Shown: positions 24,039 through 31,539, counted from the first letter of the stretch. The stretch is 36,674 bases of DNA from Actinocrinis sp046724665 (GCA_046724665.1 JBKOWZ010000058.1:1-36674); one strand, 5' to 3'. Made by a program: numbers and translations. Notes: a model not told the origin generated them from the sequence alone.

Positions 24039-25714
24039 CAGAGCATCCCTTCGCGATCACGCTCGATCCGGGCAGCAGCCGCAGCAACCACACCGGGGCG
24101 TGGCGCACCGAGCGTCCGGTGTATCAGCACGTCCTGCCGCCCTGCCAGAACGCGTGCCCGGCCGGTGAAGCGGTGCGCGACTGGCTCTACATGGCCGAGG
24201 ACGGCTCATACGAAGCGGCGTGGCGGCGGCTGATGCTCGACAACCCGCTGCCTGCCGTCATGGGACGCATCTGCTACCACCCCTGCGAAACCGCGTGCAA
24301 CCGCGCGTTTCTGGATCAGGCTGTGGGCATCAACTCGGTCGAGCGGTTCCTGGGTGACGAGGCGATCCGTCAGGGCTGGACGATTCCCGTCATGGCCGCG
24401 GCGAGCGGTCGTCGTGTGCTGATCATCGGCTCCGGGCCGGCCGGTCTGTCGGCCGCGTATCAGCTCGCGCTGCTCGGGCACCAGGTCGTCGTGCGGGAGG
24501 CCGCGCGCAAGCTCGGCGGGATGATGCGCTATGGCATCCCGCGCTACCGATTGCCGCGCGAAGTCCTGGACGCCGAGATCGCCCGGATCGCGGCGATGGG
24601 CGTACGCTTCGAAACCGAGAGCCCGGTCGACGATTTGGACGCGGCGCTGCGCGAGGGTTCGTTCGACGCCGCGTTCCTCGGTGTGGGCGCGCAGAGCGGT
24701 AAGCGCGCTTACATCCCGGCCGGGGACAGCGCGCACCTGCTCGACGCCCTCTCCGTGCTGGCGGCAGCCGAAGAGCACTGGCCGATCAAGCTCGGCCGGC
24801 GCGTCGCGGTGTACGGCGGCGGAAACACCGCCATGGATGCGGCACGCACCGCACGCCGCCTCGGCGCCACCGACGCGGTGATCGTCTACCGGCGTACCCG
24901 CGACCGGATGCCCGCGCACGAATCCGAGCTCGAAGAAGCCCTGGCGGAGGGTGTCCAGGTGCGCTGGCTGTCCACCATCGCGCACGCCGACCGCGGCCGT
25001 ATCACCGTTGAGCGGATGGAGCTGGACCTGAGCGGCTTCCCACAGCCGACCGGCGAGTTCGACGTGCTGGAGGCGGACTCGGTGGTGCTCGCGCTCGGCC
25101 AGAGCGCCGAGCTCGGCTGGCTCGACGGAGCCGAGGGTGTCGCTCTGCGCGACGGAGGGATCGACGTCGACGCGAGCCTGATGACCGGCCGTCCCGGCGT
25201 CTTCGCCGGCGGAGACGTCATCGGGGGCGAGCAGACCGCGACGCATGCCATCGGCCACGGAGCGCGCGCCGCGCGTGCGATCGACCGGTACCTGAACGGC
25301 CTCGACGCCGAACCCGCACAGGCCACCGCGTCCCCGGTCACAGCGCCGTACGACGCGCTCAACACCTGGTATTACAGCGACGCGCCCGCGACCGTGCGCC
25401 CGATGCTCGAAGCCGCCCGCCGCACCGACACCTTCGCCGAAGTTGTCAGGGGACTGACCGAAGACAACGCCCTCTACGAGGCGCGGCGGTGCCTGTCCTG
25501 CGGCAACTGCTTCGGCTGCGACAACTGCTACGGCGTGTGCCCGGACAACGCGATCACCAAGCTGGGATTCGGCCCCGACGGCGAGCCGCACTACTCGATC
25601 GACCTGGACTACTGCAAGGGCTGCGGCCTGTGCGCCGTCGAGTGCCCGGCCGGAGCGATCGCGATGACCGCCGAGGTCGGGGACGGACCCCGCCGAACCG
25701 GAGAGGAGCAGTGA
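24035..25714 (+). CDS. GltD-like NAD(P)/FAD oxidoreductase fused to 2[4Fe-4S] ferredoxin domain
   Basis: 559 residues. The N-terminal Cys-rich helical domain (CQNACPAG, CYHPCETACNR) is that of glutamate-synthase small subunit-like enzymes. An FAD Rossmann motif (VLIIGSGPAGLSAAYQL, about 128) and a NAD(P) motif (VAVYGGGNTAMDAARTA, about 253) follow, then the second FAD motif FAGGDVIGGEQTATHAIGHG. The C-terminal 70 residues form a bacterial ferredoxin with CLSCGNCFGCDNCYGVCP and CKGCGLCAVECPAG. It thus combines PorD-like and GltD-like parts. The likely role is electron transfer between the Por complex and NAD(P)(H); direction is not determinable. It overlaps porB by 4 nt and the CBS gene by GTGA. 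Confidence 0.92.
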   Translation: MTEHPFAITLDPGSSRSNHTGAWRTERPVYQHVLPPCQNACPAGEAVRDWLYMAEDGSYEAAWRRLMLDNPLPAVMGRICYHPCETACNRAFLDQAVGINSVERFLGDEAIRQGWTIPVMAAASGRRVLIIGSGPAGLSAAYQLALLGHQVVVREAARKLGGMMRYGIPRYRLPREVLDAEIARIAAMGVRFETESPVDDLDAALREGSFDAAFLGVGAQSGKRAYIPAGDSAHLLDALSVLAAAEEHWPIKLGRRVAVYGGGNTAMDAARTARRLGATDAVIVYRRTRDRMPAHESELEEALAEGVQVRWLSTIAHADRGRITVERMELDLSGFPQPTGEFDVLEADSVVLALGQSAELGWLDGAEGVALRDGGIDVDASLMTGRPGVFAGGDVIGGEQTATHAIGHGARAARAIDRYLNGLDAEPAQATASPVTAPYDALNTWYYSDAPATVRPMLEAARRTDTFAEVVRGLTEDNALYEARRCLSCGNCFGCDNCYGVCPDNAITKLGFGPDGEPHYSIDLDYCKGCGLCAVECPAGAIAMTAEVGDGPRRTGEEQ

Positions 25715-26451
25715 GCAACGCGATGAGGCACCGAACTGTGGCAAGCGTGATGACGCCGGCCGAGAAGGTGGTCACGGTGCGCCCCGGCACGCCGTACAAG
25801 GAGATCGTCAGGCTGCTGACCGAGCATCAGATCAGCGCGCTGCCGGTCCTCGGCGAGGGCGAGCACGTGCTCGGCATCGTCTCCGAGGCGGACCTGTTGC
25901 CCAAGGAGAGCAGGTTCCGGCAGGACGCGTCCGAGCGCCCGCCACTGACGCCCGCGCAGGCGCGCAGCAGGCACAAGGCCGAGGCCGCGACCGCGCTGGA
26001 GCTGATGACGACGCCGGTCGTCACGATCACCGCCGAGCAGGACGTGTCGGAAGCCGCCAGGCTGATGGAGCAGCACCGGATCAAGCGCCTGCCGGTGATC
26101 GGGCCGGAGCGCAGGCTAATCGGCATCGTCAGCCGGCGTGACATCCTGCGTGTGTTCCTGCGCACCGACGAGGACTTGCTCGACGACGTGCACACGCTGC
26201 TGGTCGACGACTTCTGGATCGCTCCGGAGGGCTGGGACGTACAGGTGGCCGACGGCACGGTGCGGCTGGCGGGACGGATGGCGAACCGCAGCACCGTGCG
26301 CATCGCGGAGAGCGCCGTGCGCCGCATAGACGGCGTCGTCGTGGTCGAAAATGACCTGACATACGAGTTCGACGACACCTCGGTCAAGCCGGGCGGCGAA
26401 TACCCGTATCACGGCGTGTTCTCCCGGCTGCACCGAGGCCGCCACGGCTGA
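25711..26451 (+). CDS. Tandem CBS-domain protein with C-terminal BON domain
   Basis: 246 residues from GTG 25711 (GTGA overlap with the upstream stop; GGAGAGGAG before it). The first CBS motif is about residues 6-65 (VASVMTPAEKVVTVRPGTPYKEI, ISALPVLGEGEHVLGIVSEADLL). The second is about 95-155 (LELMTTPVVTITAEQDVSEAA, IKRLPVIGPERRLIGIVSRRDIL). A BON domain is at about 165-235 (DVQVADGTVRLAGRMANRSTV, GVVVVENDLTYEF). CBS pairs bind adenine nucleotides and BON domains associate with membranes or ligands, so an energy-state sensor is plausible. CBS proteins such as Rv2626c are DosR-regulon members. It is the last gene of the por operon. Confidence 0.9.
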   Translation: MSNAMRHRTVASVMTPAEKVVTVRPGTPYKEIVRLLTEHQISALPVLGEGEHVLGIVSEADLLPKESRFRQDASERPPLTPAQARSRHKAEAATALELMTTPVVTITAEQDVSEAARLMEQHRIKRLPVIGPERRLIGIVSRRDILRVFLRTDEDLLDDVHTLLVDDFWIAPEGWDVQVADGTVRLAGRMANRSTVRIAESAVRRIDGVVVVENDLTYEFDDTSVKPGGEYPYHGVFSRLHRGRHG

Positions 26452-26490
26452 GCACACCCGGGGCCACAATCCCGTCGCCGCGAGGCCATC

Positions 26491-26499
26491 GGCTCTACC
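26491..26499 (+). promoter_or_regulatory. GGCTCTACC element before DUF1876 gene
   Basis: A one-mismatch copy of the GGCTCTGCC element found before gap, the SHOCT gene and the DUF4389 gene, preceded by GTCG and GGCC at similar spacing. No clean GGGAC half is present. Low confidence. Confidence 0.25.
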
Positions 26500-26561
26500 G
26501 GCGCACGCCCGGCGGATCCACGTTCGAGGTGTGAAGACTCAGCGGATCCAGGAGGTGGATC

Positions 26562-26828
26562 ATGCTGCACACCAGGCAGTGGAACGCCAAGGTCTTCCTG
26601 TTCGAACAGAATGGGCATACCAGAGCCGACGCGGTGCTCGACACCGGTGAGAACAAGCTGCACGGACACGGCCGCGCGCGCTGCCACACCGGCGAGCGCG
26701 ACGTCCCCGAGATCGGCGACGAGTTGGCCGTCGGCCGCGCGTTCGCCGATCTGGGACGCAAGCTCGTCGGGGCGGCGAGCGACGACCTCGAAGGCGTCGG
26801 ACAGCGTCCGGCGAGCCTTCAGGGCTGA
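26562..26828 (+). CDS. DUF1876 (dsRBD-like) protein, Rv1738/Rv2632c family
   Basis: 88 residues. The pattern WNAKVFLFEQNGHTRADAVLDTG, then LHGHGRARCHTGERDVPEIGDELAVGRAFADLGRKL, is that of DUF1876. Rv1738 of M. tuberculosis, strongly induced by DosR, belongs here; its fold resembles ribosome-hibernation factors (family knowledge). AGGAGGTG lies 6 nt before ATG 26562. It stands alone, 110 nt after the por operon and 13 nt before the lipoprotein gene, with which it may be co-transcribed. A dormancy or ribosome-related role is inferred only. Confidence 0.9.
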   Translation: MLHTRQWNAKVFLFEQNGHTRADAVLDTGENKLHGHGRARCHTGERDVPEIGDELAVGRAFADLGRKLVGAASDDLEGVGQRPASLQG

Positions 26829-26841
26829 TGTCGAGACTCCG

Positions 26842-27582
26842 ATGCCTACCAGACACACGGTGAATAGCGCACTCGCCTCGGCGTCGGCGATGGCGATCGT
26901 GCTCGCGGCGGCGAGCGGGTGTGCGAGCGGTTCGTCCGGTCCGGGCGCGGCGCCCTCACCGTCCCGGACGCCGACGTCTACGGGACCTGCTACCGGTTCT
27001 CCCTCGCCCTCCACGTCGCCCGGCCCGGTGCCGACGATCCGGACCGTCTCCTCTCGCGTCGCGTACGCGTGGGCCTGGCCGGGGGCAGCCGGCGGCGTGC
27101 GCGTGAGCCACACCTACGCGGTGTCGCCGGTGCCCGAGTTGGTGCGAATCGGCGTCGGCGACCATCTGCGCGATCCGGGCGAGCGGCCGTTCAACCGGAT
27201 CTCCTTCACGTTCACGACGGCGTTCCCCAGCTACCGATTCGGGTACGCGTTAGAGCTGACGGCTGATCCGAGCGGGAAGCCCGTGCCGCTGGCCGGCATG
27301 GACGTGCTCAGCATCGTGTTCACGCAGGCGCAGGCGCATACCGTCGACGGCGCCGACTCGTCGATCGCCTCACAGCCCGCGCGTCCGCTGCACCTGACGC
27401 GCATGGTCGACTACGCCCAGGTCGGCGACTTCGAGGGCGTGCTCAGTTACGGCGTCGGCGTCGCCCGGCCGTTCTGGCATTCCAATCCGCAGTTCGCGGT
27501 CCGGGCGTACGAGGTCGAGACGGTCACCGCCGGCGGGCAGCACCTTTACACTGTCGCGATCGACGTTGACGCGACGAACTGA
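26842..27582 (+). CDS. AMIN-like domain lipoprotein
   Basis: A 246-residue predicted lipoprotein. The signal peptide MPTRHTVNSALASASAMAIVL is followed by the lipobox-like ASGC near residue 27, then a Ser/Thr/Pro-rich linker to about residue 60. The C-terminal domain (VRIGVGDHLRDPGERPFNRISFTF, later ARPLHLTRMVDYAQVGDFEGVLSYGVGV and FAVRAYEVE) matches the AMIN-like domain of actinobacterial lipoproteins, thought to bind cell-wall glycans. The start codon is the first one giving a signal peptide; its ribosome site is weak (GAG), consistent with coupling to the DUF1876 gene 13 nt upstream. Confidence 0.78.
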   Translation: MPTRHTVNSALASASAMAIVLAAASGCASGSSGPGAAPSPSRTPTSTGPATGSPSPSTSPGPVPTIRTVSSRVAYAWAWPGAAGGVRVSHTYAVSPVPELVRIGVGDHLRDPGERPFNRISFTFTTAFPSYRFGYALELTADPSGKPVPLAGMDVLSIVFTQAQAHTVDGADSSIASQPARPLHLTRMVDYAQVGDFEGVLSYGVGVARPFWHSNPQFAVRAYEVETVTAGGQHLYTVAIDVDATN

Positions 27583-27617
27583 CCTGCACGAACGGCCGCC
27601 ACGCCGAATCAGGAAAT

Positions 27618-27637
27618 GTAAGGGCTTTAGTCCCTGG
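27618..27637 (+). promoter_or_regulatory. DevR-type box before candidate small RNA
   Basis: The core AGGGCTTTAGTCCC (27621-27634) matches the DosR core at 12 of 14 positions, with a perfect right half CTTTAGTCCC. TGTACT at 27658-27663 is a possible -10. No protein start follows before 28325 on this strand. Confidence 0.65.
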
Positions 27638-27669
27638 TGGGGTGCGCGGCCGGGCGGTGTACTGGACGT

Positions 27670-27854
27670 AGCGGGAAGGACCCACTATCCGGCAGACGCG
27701 GAGCAGCGAACCCCGTGCCGCTCACCGCGCAATCAGGATCCGCGAGAAGCGGGCGGGTTCCTTCCCGCGGCCAGCCGCACGGAAGTGCGCGGGACGGCTC
27801 GCACGAGAAAAGCGCCGGAGGACTGGTGCGGGTCCTCCGGCGCTTTTCTCGTGC
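27670..27854 (+). ncRNA. Candidate DevR-regulated structured small RNA
   Basis: A transcript from about 27670 (set by the DevR box and a possible -10) to the hairpin at 27801-27854 would be about 185 nt and encodes no credible protein. GCGGGAAGGACCC (27671-27683) pairs with GGGTTCCTTCCCGC (27755-27768) with one bulged base. This closes an internal domain that begins at the predicted 5' end. The 3' end is the terminator hairpin. M. tuberculosis DrrS/MTS1338 is a known DosR-dependent sRNA, but no sequence similarity to it is claimed. Alternatively the region is just the lipoprotein gene's 3' leader-out plus terminator. Expression is untested. Confidence 0.45.
27801..27854 (+). terminator. 23-bp perfect hairpin, likely bidirectional terminator
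   Basis: Left arm 27801-27823 (GCACGAGAAAAGCGCCGGAGG plus AC) and right arm 27832-27854 are exact complements with an 8-nt loop, TGGTGCGG. The arms carry AAAA and TTTT, so termination in either direction is plausible. It also separates the leftward 54-aa ORF. Confidence 0.85.
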
Positions 27855-27942
27855 CGGCCGGGTAGCGCGTCGCGGTGAATGACTCGCCCGTCGCGGTGAG
27901 TCGCTCGGGCGGTGCCGCGGGTCACGCGCGCGGTGGGGCGGG

Positions 27943-28107
27943 TTACGCGGGCGTTCGCTCCGGGCTTACGGCAGCGTGGCCGGCGAGCCAGGCCGCGAAA
28001 TCCTGTTCGGTGGGGCGGGTGTCGGCGGTCGCAGAGCGGTCGCACCAGTCCTGCAAGAAGTGCGACAGGTGCAGGGCTACCAGGTGGCGCAGCATTCGTT
28101 CGGACAT
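27943..28107 (-). CDS. Small 54-aa protein, unknown
   Basis: MSERMLRHLVALHLSHFLQDWCDRS, then TADTRPTEQDFAAWLAGHAAV. AGGGAGTG precedes the ATG at 28107 with 6 nt spacing. The sequence is amphipathic and helical, with three His and one Cys. No family recognised. It is divergent from the DUF4389 gene and shares with it a region holding two DevR-type boxes, so a hypoxia-linked small protein is possible. Confidence 0.45.
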   Translation of the reverse strand: MSERMLRHLVALHLSHFLQDWCDRSATADTRPTEQDFAAWLAGHAAVSPERTPA

Positions 28108-28197
28108 GACGTTCACTCCCTGACTCGGATTCGTCGGCTGTGACCAAGCTCTCACCGGCCAAGCCCGCTTTCGAGGTGCGTACGGCGCGAGCCGGGC

Positions 28198-28260
28198 GGG
28201 ACCAAAGCTCGGCTGAAAGCCCTCGCGGCCGGGACGAATGTCTCTGGCCGCGGCTCTGCC
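28198..28260. promoter_or_regulatory. Two DevR-type boxes and GGCTCTGCC element
   Basis: GGGACCAAAGCTCG (28198-28211) and GGGACGAATGTCTC (28231-28244) start 33 bp apart. GGCTCTGCC (28252-28260) begins 21 nt after the second box's first G, the same offset as before gap and the SHOCT gene. It is flanked by CCGCGGC and GCCGCGG and can form a short hairpin. Confidence 0.5.
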
Positions 28261-28324
28261 GCGGGCGCAGCGTTGAAGCACGGCGGCCGGGGTCCGCGAG
28301 GGAGAGGAAGGAGAGGCAGGGCTG

Positions 28325-29023
28325 ATGAGCGCTCAATTCGCTGCGGGGCCGGTCGTCGTGGAGGCGCGGCTCGACGAGCCGTTGTCTCGCTGGCTGTGGC
28401 TGGTCAAGTGGCTGCTCGCGATCCCGCATTACCTCGTCTTGTGGCTGCTGGGCATCGCGTACGTGGTGCTCAGCGTCGTGGCGATGTTCGCGATCCTGTT
28501 CACCGGGCGCTACCCGCGCGGGATCTTCGACTTTAACGTCGGCGTGCTGCGGTGGTCGTGGCGGGTCACCTATTACTCATACGGGGCTTTGGGCACGGAC
28601 AAGTACCCGCCGTTCACGCTTGCCGACGTCCCGGACTATCCGGCGCGGCTGCACCTGGAATACCCGGTCGAACTGGCCCGGTGGCCGGTGCTGGTCAAGT
28701 GGTGGCTGCTCGCGATCCCGCAGTACCTGGTCATCGGGCTGTTCCTCGGCGGGTTCAGGTACGCCGGATTCCTCAGCCTCGGGCTCATCGGCGTCCTGGC
28801 GCTCATCGCCGGGGTCGCGCTGGCGGCGCTCGGACGGTATCCGCGCGGGATCTTCGACCTGCTGATAGGGCTGAATCGGTGGGTGCTGCGCGTCGTGGTG
28901 TACGCGAGCCTGATGACCGACGTGTACCCGCCTTTCCGCCTCGACCAGGGCGGGCTGGAGACGGCGGGCGGGACCGGGGGCGCCGGCGGCCCGCAGGTCG
29001 CCGAACCGGTCGATGCCGTCTGA
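28325..29023 (+). CDS. DUF4389 membrane protein
   Basis: 232 residues containing two similar halves. The first reads WLVKWLLAIPHYLVLWLL, then FTGRYPRGIFDFNVGVLRW and DKYPPFTL. The second reads VLVKWWLLAIPQYLVIGLF, then GRYPRGIFDLLIGLNRW and DVYPPFRL. This duplication, with RYPRGIFD and YPPF in each half, is the DUF4389 pattern. There are about four membrane segments and an Ala/Gly-rich tail. Function is unknown. GGAAGGAG precedes ATG 28325. The upstream DevR boxes suggest hypoxia control. Confidence 0.88.
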   Translation: MSAQFAAGPVVVEARLDEPLSRWLWLVKWLLAIPHYLVLWLLGIAYVVLSVVAMFAILFTGRYPRGIFDFNVGVLRWSWRVTYYSYGALGTDKYPPFTLADVPDYPARLHLEYPVELARWPVLVKWWLLAIPQYLVIGLFLGGFRYAGFLSLGLIGVLALIAGVALAALGRYPRGIFDLLIGLNRWVLRVVVYASLMTDVYPPFRLDQGGLETAGGTGGAGGPQVAEPVDAV

Positions 29024-29041
29024 GGCCGATAGCCGGTGTGG

Positions 29042-29061
29042 ACCGGGACCTTGGTCACTGG
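29042..29061 (+). promoter_or_regulatory. DevR-type box upstream of alcohol dehydrogenase
   Basis: The core GGGACCTTGGTCAC (29045-29058), about 90 nt before the start codon, is close to the cydA box GGGACTTTGGTCCG. Confidence 0.55.
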
Positions 29062-29146
29062 GGCGCGGGCCGCACCGGCGCGAGCGTGGAGTCAACGGGC
29101 CGCCTGCCAACAGGGTGGGCGACCGAGCGCCGCTACGGAGGCGGTC

Positions 29147-30187
29147 ATGAAGGCGTTGGTTTATCACGGTCCCGGACAGCGAGCCTGGCAGGACGCGGCG
29201 GACCCCGAGCTGATCGACCCGGGCGACGCGATCGTGCGCGTGGACGCGGTCACCATCTGCGGCACCGATCTGCACATCCTGGGCGGAGACGTGCCCGCGG
29301 TTGCCGAGGGGCGCGTCCTGGGCCACGAGGCGGTCGGCACGGTCGTGGAGACCGGGCTGGCCGTCGGCGGCGTGCAGGTCGGGGACAGGGTGCTGATCTC
29401 CTGCATCAGCGCGTGTGGCCGCTGCGCGTACTGCCGCGCCGGACGCTACGGGCAGTGCCTGGGCGGCGGCGGGTGGATCCTCGGCCACATGATCGACGGC
29501 ACTCAGGCCGAGTACGTGCGCGTGCCGTTCGCCGATACCTCCACGTACAAGCTGCCGGACGCCGTCAGCGACGAGGCCGCGTTGCTGCTGGCCGACATCC
29601 TGCCCACCTCGTACGAGGTCGGCGTACTCAACGGCGCGCTGCGTCCCGGCGACAGCGTCGTCGTGGTCGGCACCGGGCCGATCGGGCTGGCCGCGATCGC
29701 CACGGCGAAGCTGCTGAGCCCGAGCCTGATCGTGGCCGTCGACAAAGCCGCGTCCCGGCTGGAAGCGGCCAAGGGCTTCGGCGCCGACATGGCGGTCATG
29801 CCCGGCGACGCCTGCGTCGAGCAGGTCATGGCCGCCACGGACGGTCTGGGCGCGGACGTGGTCATCGAGGCCGTCGGCACGCCGGCGTCGTTCGAGCTGT
29901 GCACCCGGCTGGTGCGCCCCGGCGGCCATGTCGCGAACATCGGCGTGCACGGGGCTCCGGTGGTGCTGCACCTGGAAGAACTGTGGATCAAGGACGTGAC
30001 GATCACGACCGGGCTGGTGGACACCTCGTCCACCCCGACGCTGCTGCGAATGACAGCGGCCGGCCGCTTCGACACCGGCGCGTTCATCACGCACCGGTTC
30101 GGGCTGCACGAGATGCAGGAGGCGTACGACGTCTTTTCCCGCCCGGCCGACACCGGAGCACTGAAGGTCGCACTCTTCCGCGAGTGA
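29147..30187 (+). CDS. Zinc-dependent alcohol dehydrogenase (MDR family)
   Basis: A 346-residue NAD(P)-dependent medium-chain dehydrogenase. The catalytic zinc site is Cys38 (TICGTDLHI), His60 and Glu61 (GHEAVGTV). Structural zinc cysteines are 90, 93, 96 and 104 (CGRCAYCRAGRYGQC). The nucleotide fold is VVVVGTGPIGLAAIATAKLL, with VDKAASR after it. The start at 29147 follows CGGAGG; the upstream in-frame extension lacks homology. Substrate is unknown: a short-chain alcohol/aldehyde, or a threonine/sorbitol-type polyol. At low oxygen it could re-oxidise NADH by reducing aldehydes. A DevR-type box precedes it and a strong terminator follows. Confidence 0.92.
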   Translation: MKALVYHGPGQRAWQDAADPELIDPGDAIVRVDAVTICGTDLHILGGDVPAVAEGRVLGHEAVGTVVETGLAVGGVQVGDRVLISCISACGRCAYCRAGRYGQCLGGGGWILGHMIDGTQAEYVRVPFADTSTYKLPDAVSDEAALLLADILPTSYEVGVLNGALRPGDSVVVVGTGPIGLAAIATAKLLSPSLIVAVDKAASRLEAAKGFGADMAVMPGDACVEQVMAATDGLGADVVIEAVGTPASFELCTRLVRPGGHVANIGVHGAPVVLHLEELWIKDVTITTGLVDTSSTPTLLRMTAAGRFDTGAFITHRFGLHEMQEAYDVFSRPADTGALKVALFRE

Positions 30188-30217
30188 CGAGCGCCAGGGC
30201 TCGGCGACGCTTGACAG

Positions 30218-30255
30218 CGGCCTCCCTTCCGCCTCTAGGTGCGGAAGGGAGGCCG
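30218..30255 (+). terminator. Hairpin terminator after adh
   Basis: A 15-bp perfect inverted repeat (30218-30232 with 30241-30255; CGGCCTCCCTTCCGC) with an 8-nt loop, 30 nt after the dehydrogenase stop. Confidence 0.8.
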
Positions 30256-30430
30256 GTGTGTATCACGGATCAGCGCATGAGCGGACGGGTAGCCCGCCGG
30301 CGGCGCGCTGCGCCCTCCCTGGTCGTTCTCGTGCATCCGACCAGACCTCCCCTTGTCCGGTAGCCCGGCGCACCCGCGGCCGGGCTGGTTCCATCTTCGA
30401 ACTCTCATCTGGCACAGGGGTGGCGCAGGT

Positions 30431-30504
30431 GGGGCTTTCGACCTGGTGAATGCGGGACCGTCGGTGGGCCGCTGGGCTCTGCCCGGGTGGTGCGCGCGGC
30501 GGAA
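30431..30504 (+). promoter_or_regulatory. Tandem DevR-type boxes and conserved block before gap
   Basis: GGGGCTTTCGACCT (30431-30444) matches the devR box at 12 of 14. GGGACCGTCGGTGG (30454-30467) starts exactly 23 bp later. GGCTCTGCC is at 30475-30483. From 30454 to 30504 the sequence matches the block at 15765-15815 at 44 of 51 positions. Confidence 0.6.
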
Positions 30505-30543
30505 GGCTGGCTGGAGGAAAGCCGTCGCAACCGGAGGTATTCG

Positions 30544-31539
30544 ATGAGGATCGCAATTAACGGATTCGGCCGGATCGGCCGGGTCTTCACCCGCATCGCG
30601 CTGGAGCGGGGGCTGGAAGTGGTCACGGTCAACGACGTGACCGATGCGGGGACGCTCGCGCATCTGCTGGCGCACGACTCGACCTACGGCCACGCGCAGT
30701 TCACGGTGGAGTACACCGCGGACGCGCTGATCGCCGGGGGCACGAAGATCGCGGTGTTCGCGCAGCGCGACCCGGCGCGGCTGCCGTGGGGCGAGCTGGG
30801 CGTGGACGTGGTGATCGAGTCGACCGGCAAGTTCCGCACCCGGGAGTTGGCCGCGGCGCACCTGGACGCCGGGGCGCGCAAGGTGCTGATCTCCGCTCCG
30901 GCCAAGGGCGCGGTCGACGCGACGATCGTGATGGGAGTGAACCAGGACACGTACGACCCGGCGCTGCACGATGTGGTGTCCAACGCGTCATGCACCACCA
31001 ACTGCGCGGCGCCGATGGTGGACGTGCTGCACCGGCACTTCGGTATCGTGCGCGGATTCCTGACCACGATCCACGGCTACACCAACGACCAGCAGCTGCT
31101 TGACGGCCCGCACAAGGACCTGCGCCGGGCGCGCTCGGCGGCGCTGAACATCATCCCGACCAGCACCGGCGCCGCGAAGGCGGTCGGGCAGGTGATCCCG
31201 GATGTGGCGGGGCTGCTCGACGGGGTCGCGATGCGGGTGCCGGTGCCGACCGGTTCGCTGGTGGACCTAGCGGTGCAGCTGGCCCGGCCGGTCGGCGCGC
31301 AGGAGATCAACGCGGCGTACGAGCAGGAGGCGGCCGATCGGTTGCGCGGCATTCTGCGGGTGAGCGGCGAGCCGCTGGTTTCCAGCGACATCGTCGGGGA
31401 GCGCGCCTCGTGCGTGTTGGACGGCGCGTTGACGCAGGCCGGCGGCGAGCTGGTGAAGGTCTTCGGCTGGTACGACAACGAGTGGGGCTACACCGAGCGG
31501 CTGGCGGATCTGGCCGAATACGTCGGCTCCAGGCTCTGA
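30544..31539 (+). CDS. gap: Glyceraldehyde-3-phosphate dehydrogenase, type I
   Basis: 331 residues. MRIAINGFGRIGRVF is the NAD-binding start. Asp31 in TVNDVTD favours NAD over NADP. Catalytic Cys150 is in SNASCTTNCAAP and His177 in TIHGYTNDQ. The C-terminal GWYDNEWGYTERL is intact. It is glycolytic and cytosolic. CGGAGG precedes ATG 30544. It stands apart from pgk/tpi, unlike the usual central-metabolism operon, and has its own DevR-type promoter. It is therefore probably a second, hypoxia-inducible isozyme (inference). Confidence 0.95.
   Translation: MRIAINGFGRIGRVFTRIALERGLEVVTVNDVTDAGTLAHLLAHDSTYGHAQFTVEYTADALIAGGTKIAVFAQRDPARLPWGELGVDVVIESTGKFRTRELAAAHLDAGARKVLISAPAKGAVDATIVMGVNQDTYDPALHDVVSNASCTTNCAAPMVDVLHRHFGIVRGFLTTIHGYTNDQQLLDGPHKDLRRARSAALNIIPTSTGAAKAVGQVIPDVAGLLDGVAMRVPVPTGSLVDLAVQLARPVGAQEINAAYEQEAADRLRGILRVSGEPLVSSDIVGERASCVLDGALTQAGGELVKVFGWYDNEWGYTERLADLAEYVGSRL

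Noticed and set aside
26470..26484. GGGGCCACAATCCCG region (from 26459) as a DevR box for the DUF1876 gene
   Set aside because: The half-sites are one base too close for the 14-bp core; kept only as a weak GGCTCTACC element downstream.
27670..27854. Cobalamin riboswitch, SRP RNA or 6C RNA as identity of the structured RNA
   Set aside because: Conserved cores of these families (B12 box, GGAAG-AGCAG tetraloop region, C-rich loops) could not be matched, and no regulated gene follows directly.
27637..27882. 81-aa open frame across the candidate small RNA
   Set aside because: It runs through a 23-bp terminator hairpin, has no ribosome site and no recognisable protein pattern.
28577..30109. 510-codon leftward open frame
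   Set aside because: Antisense to the DUF4389 and dehydrogenase genes, both of which are unmistakable.
30362..30386. AGCCCGG/CCGGGCT hairpin as a terminator
   Set aside because: Only 7 bp, no gene directly upstream that lacks a terminator, and no T-run.
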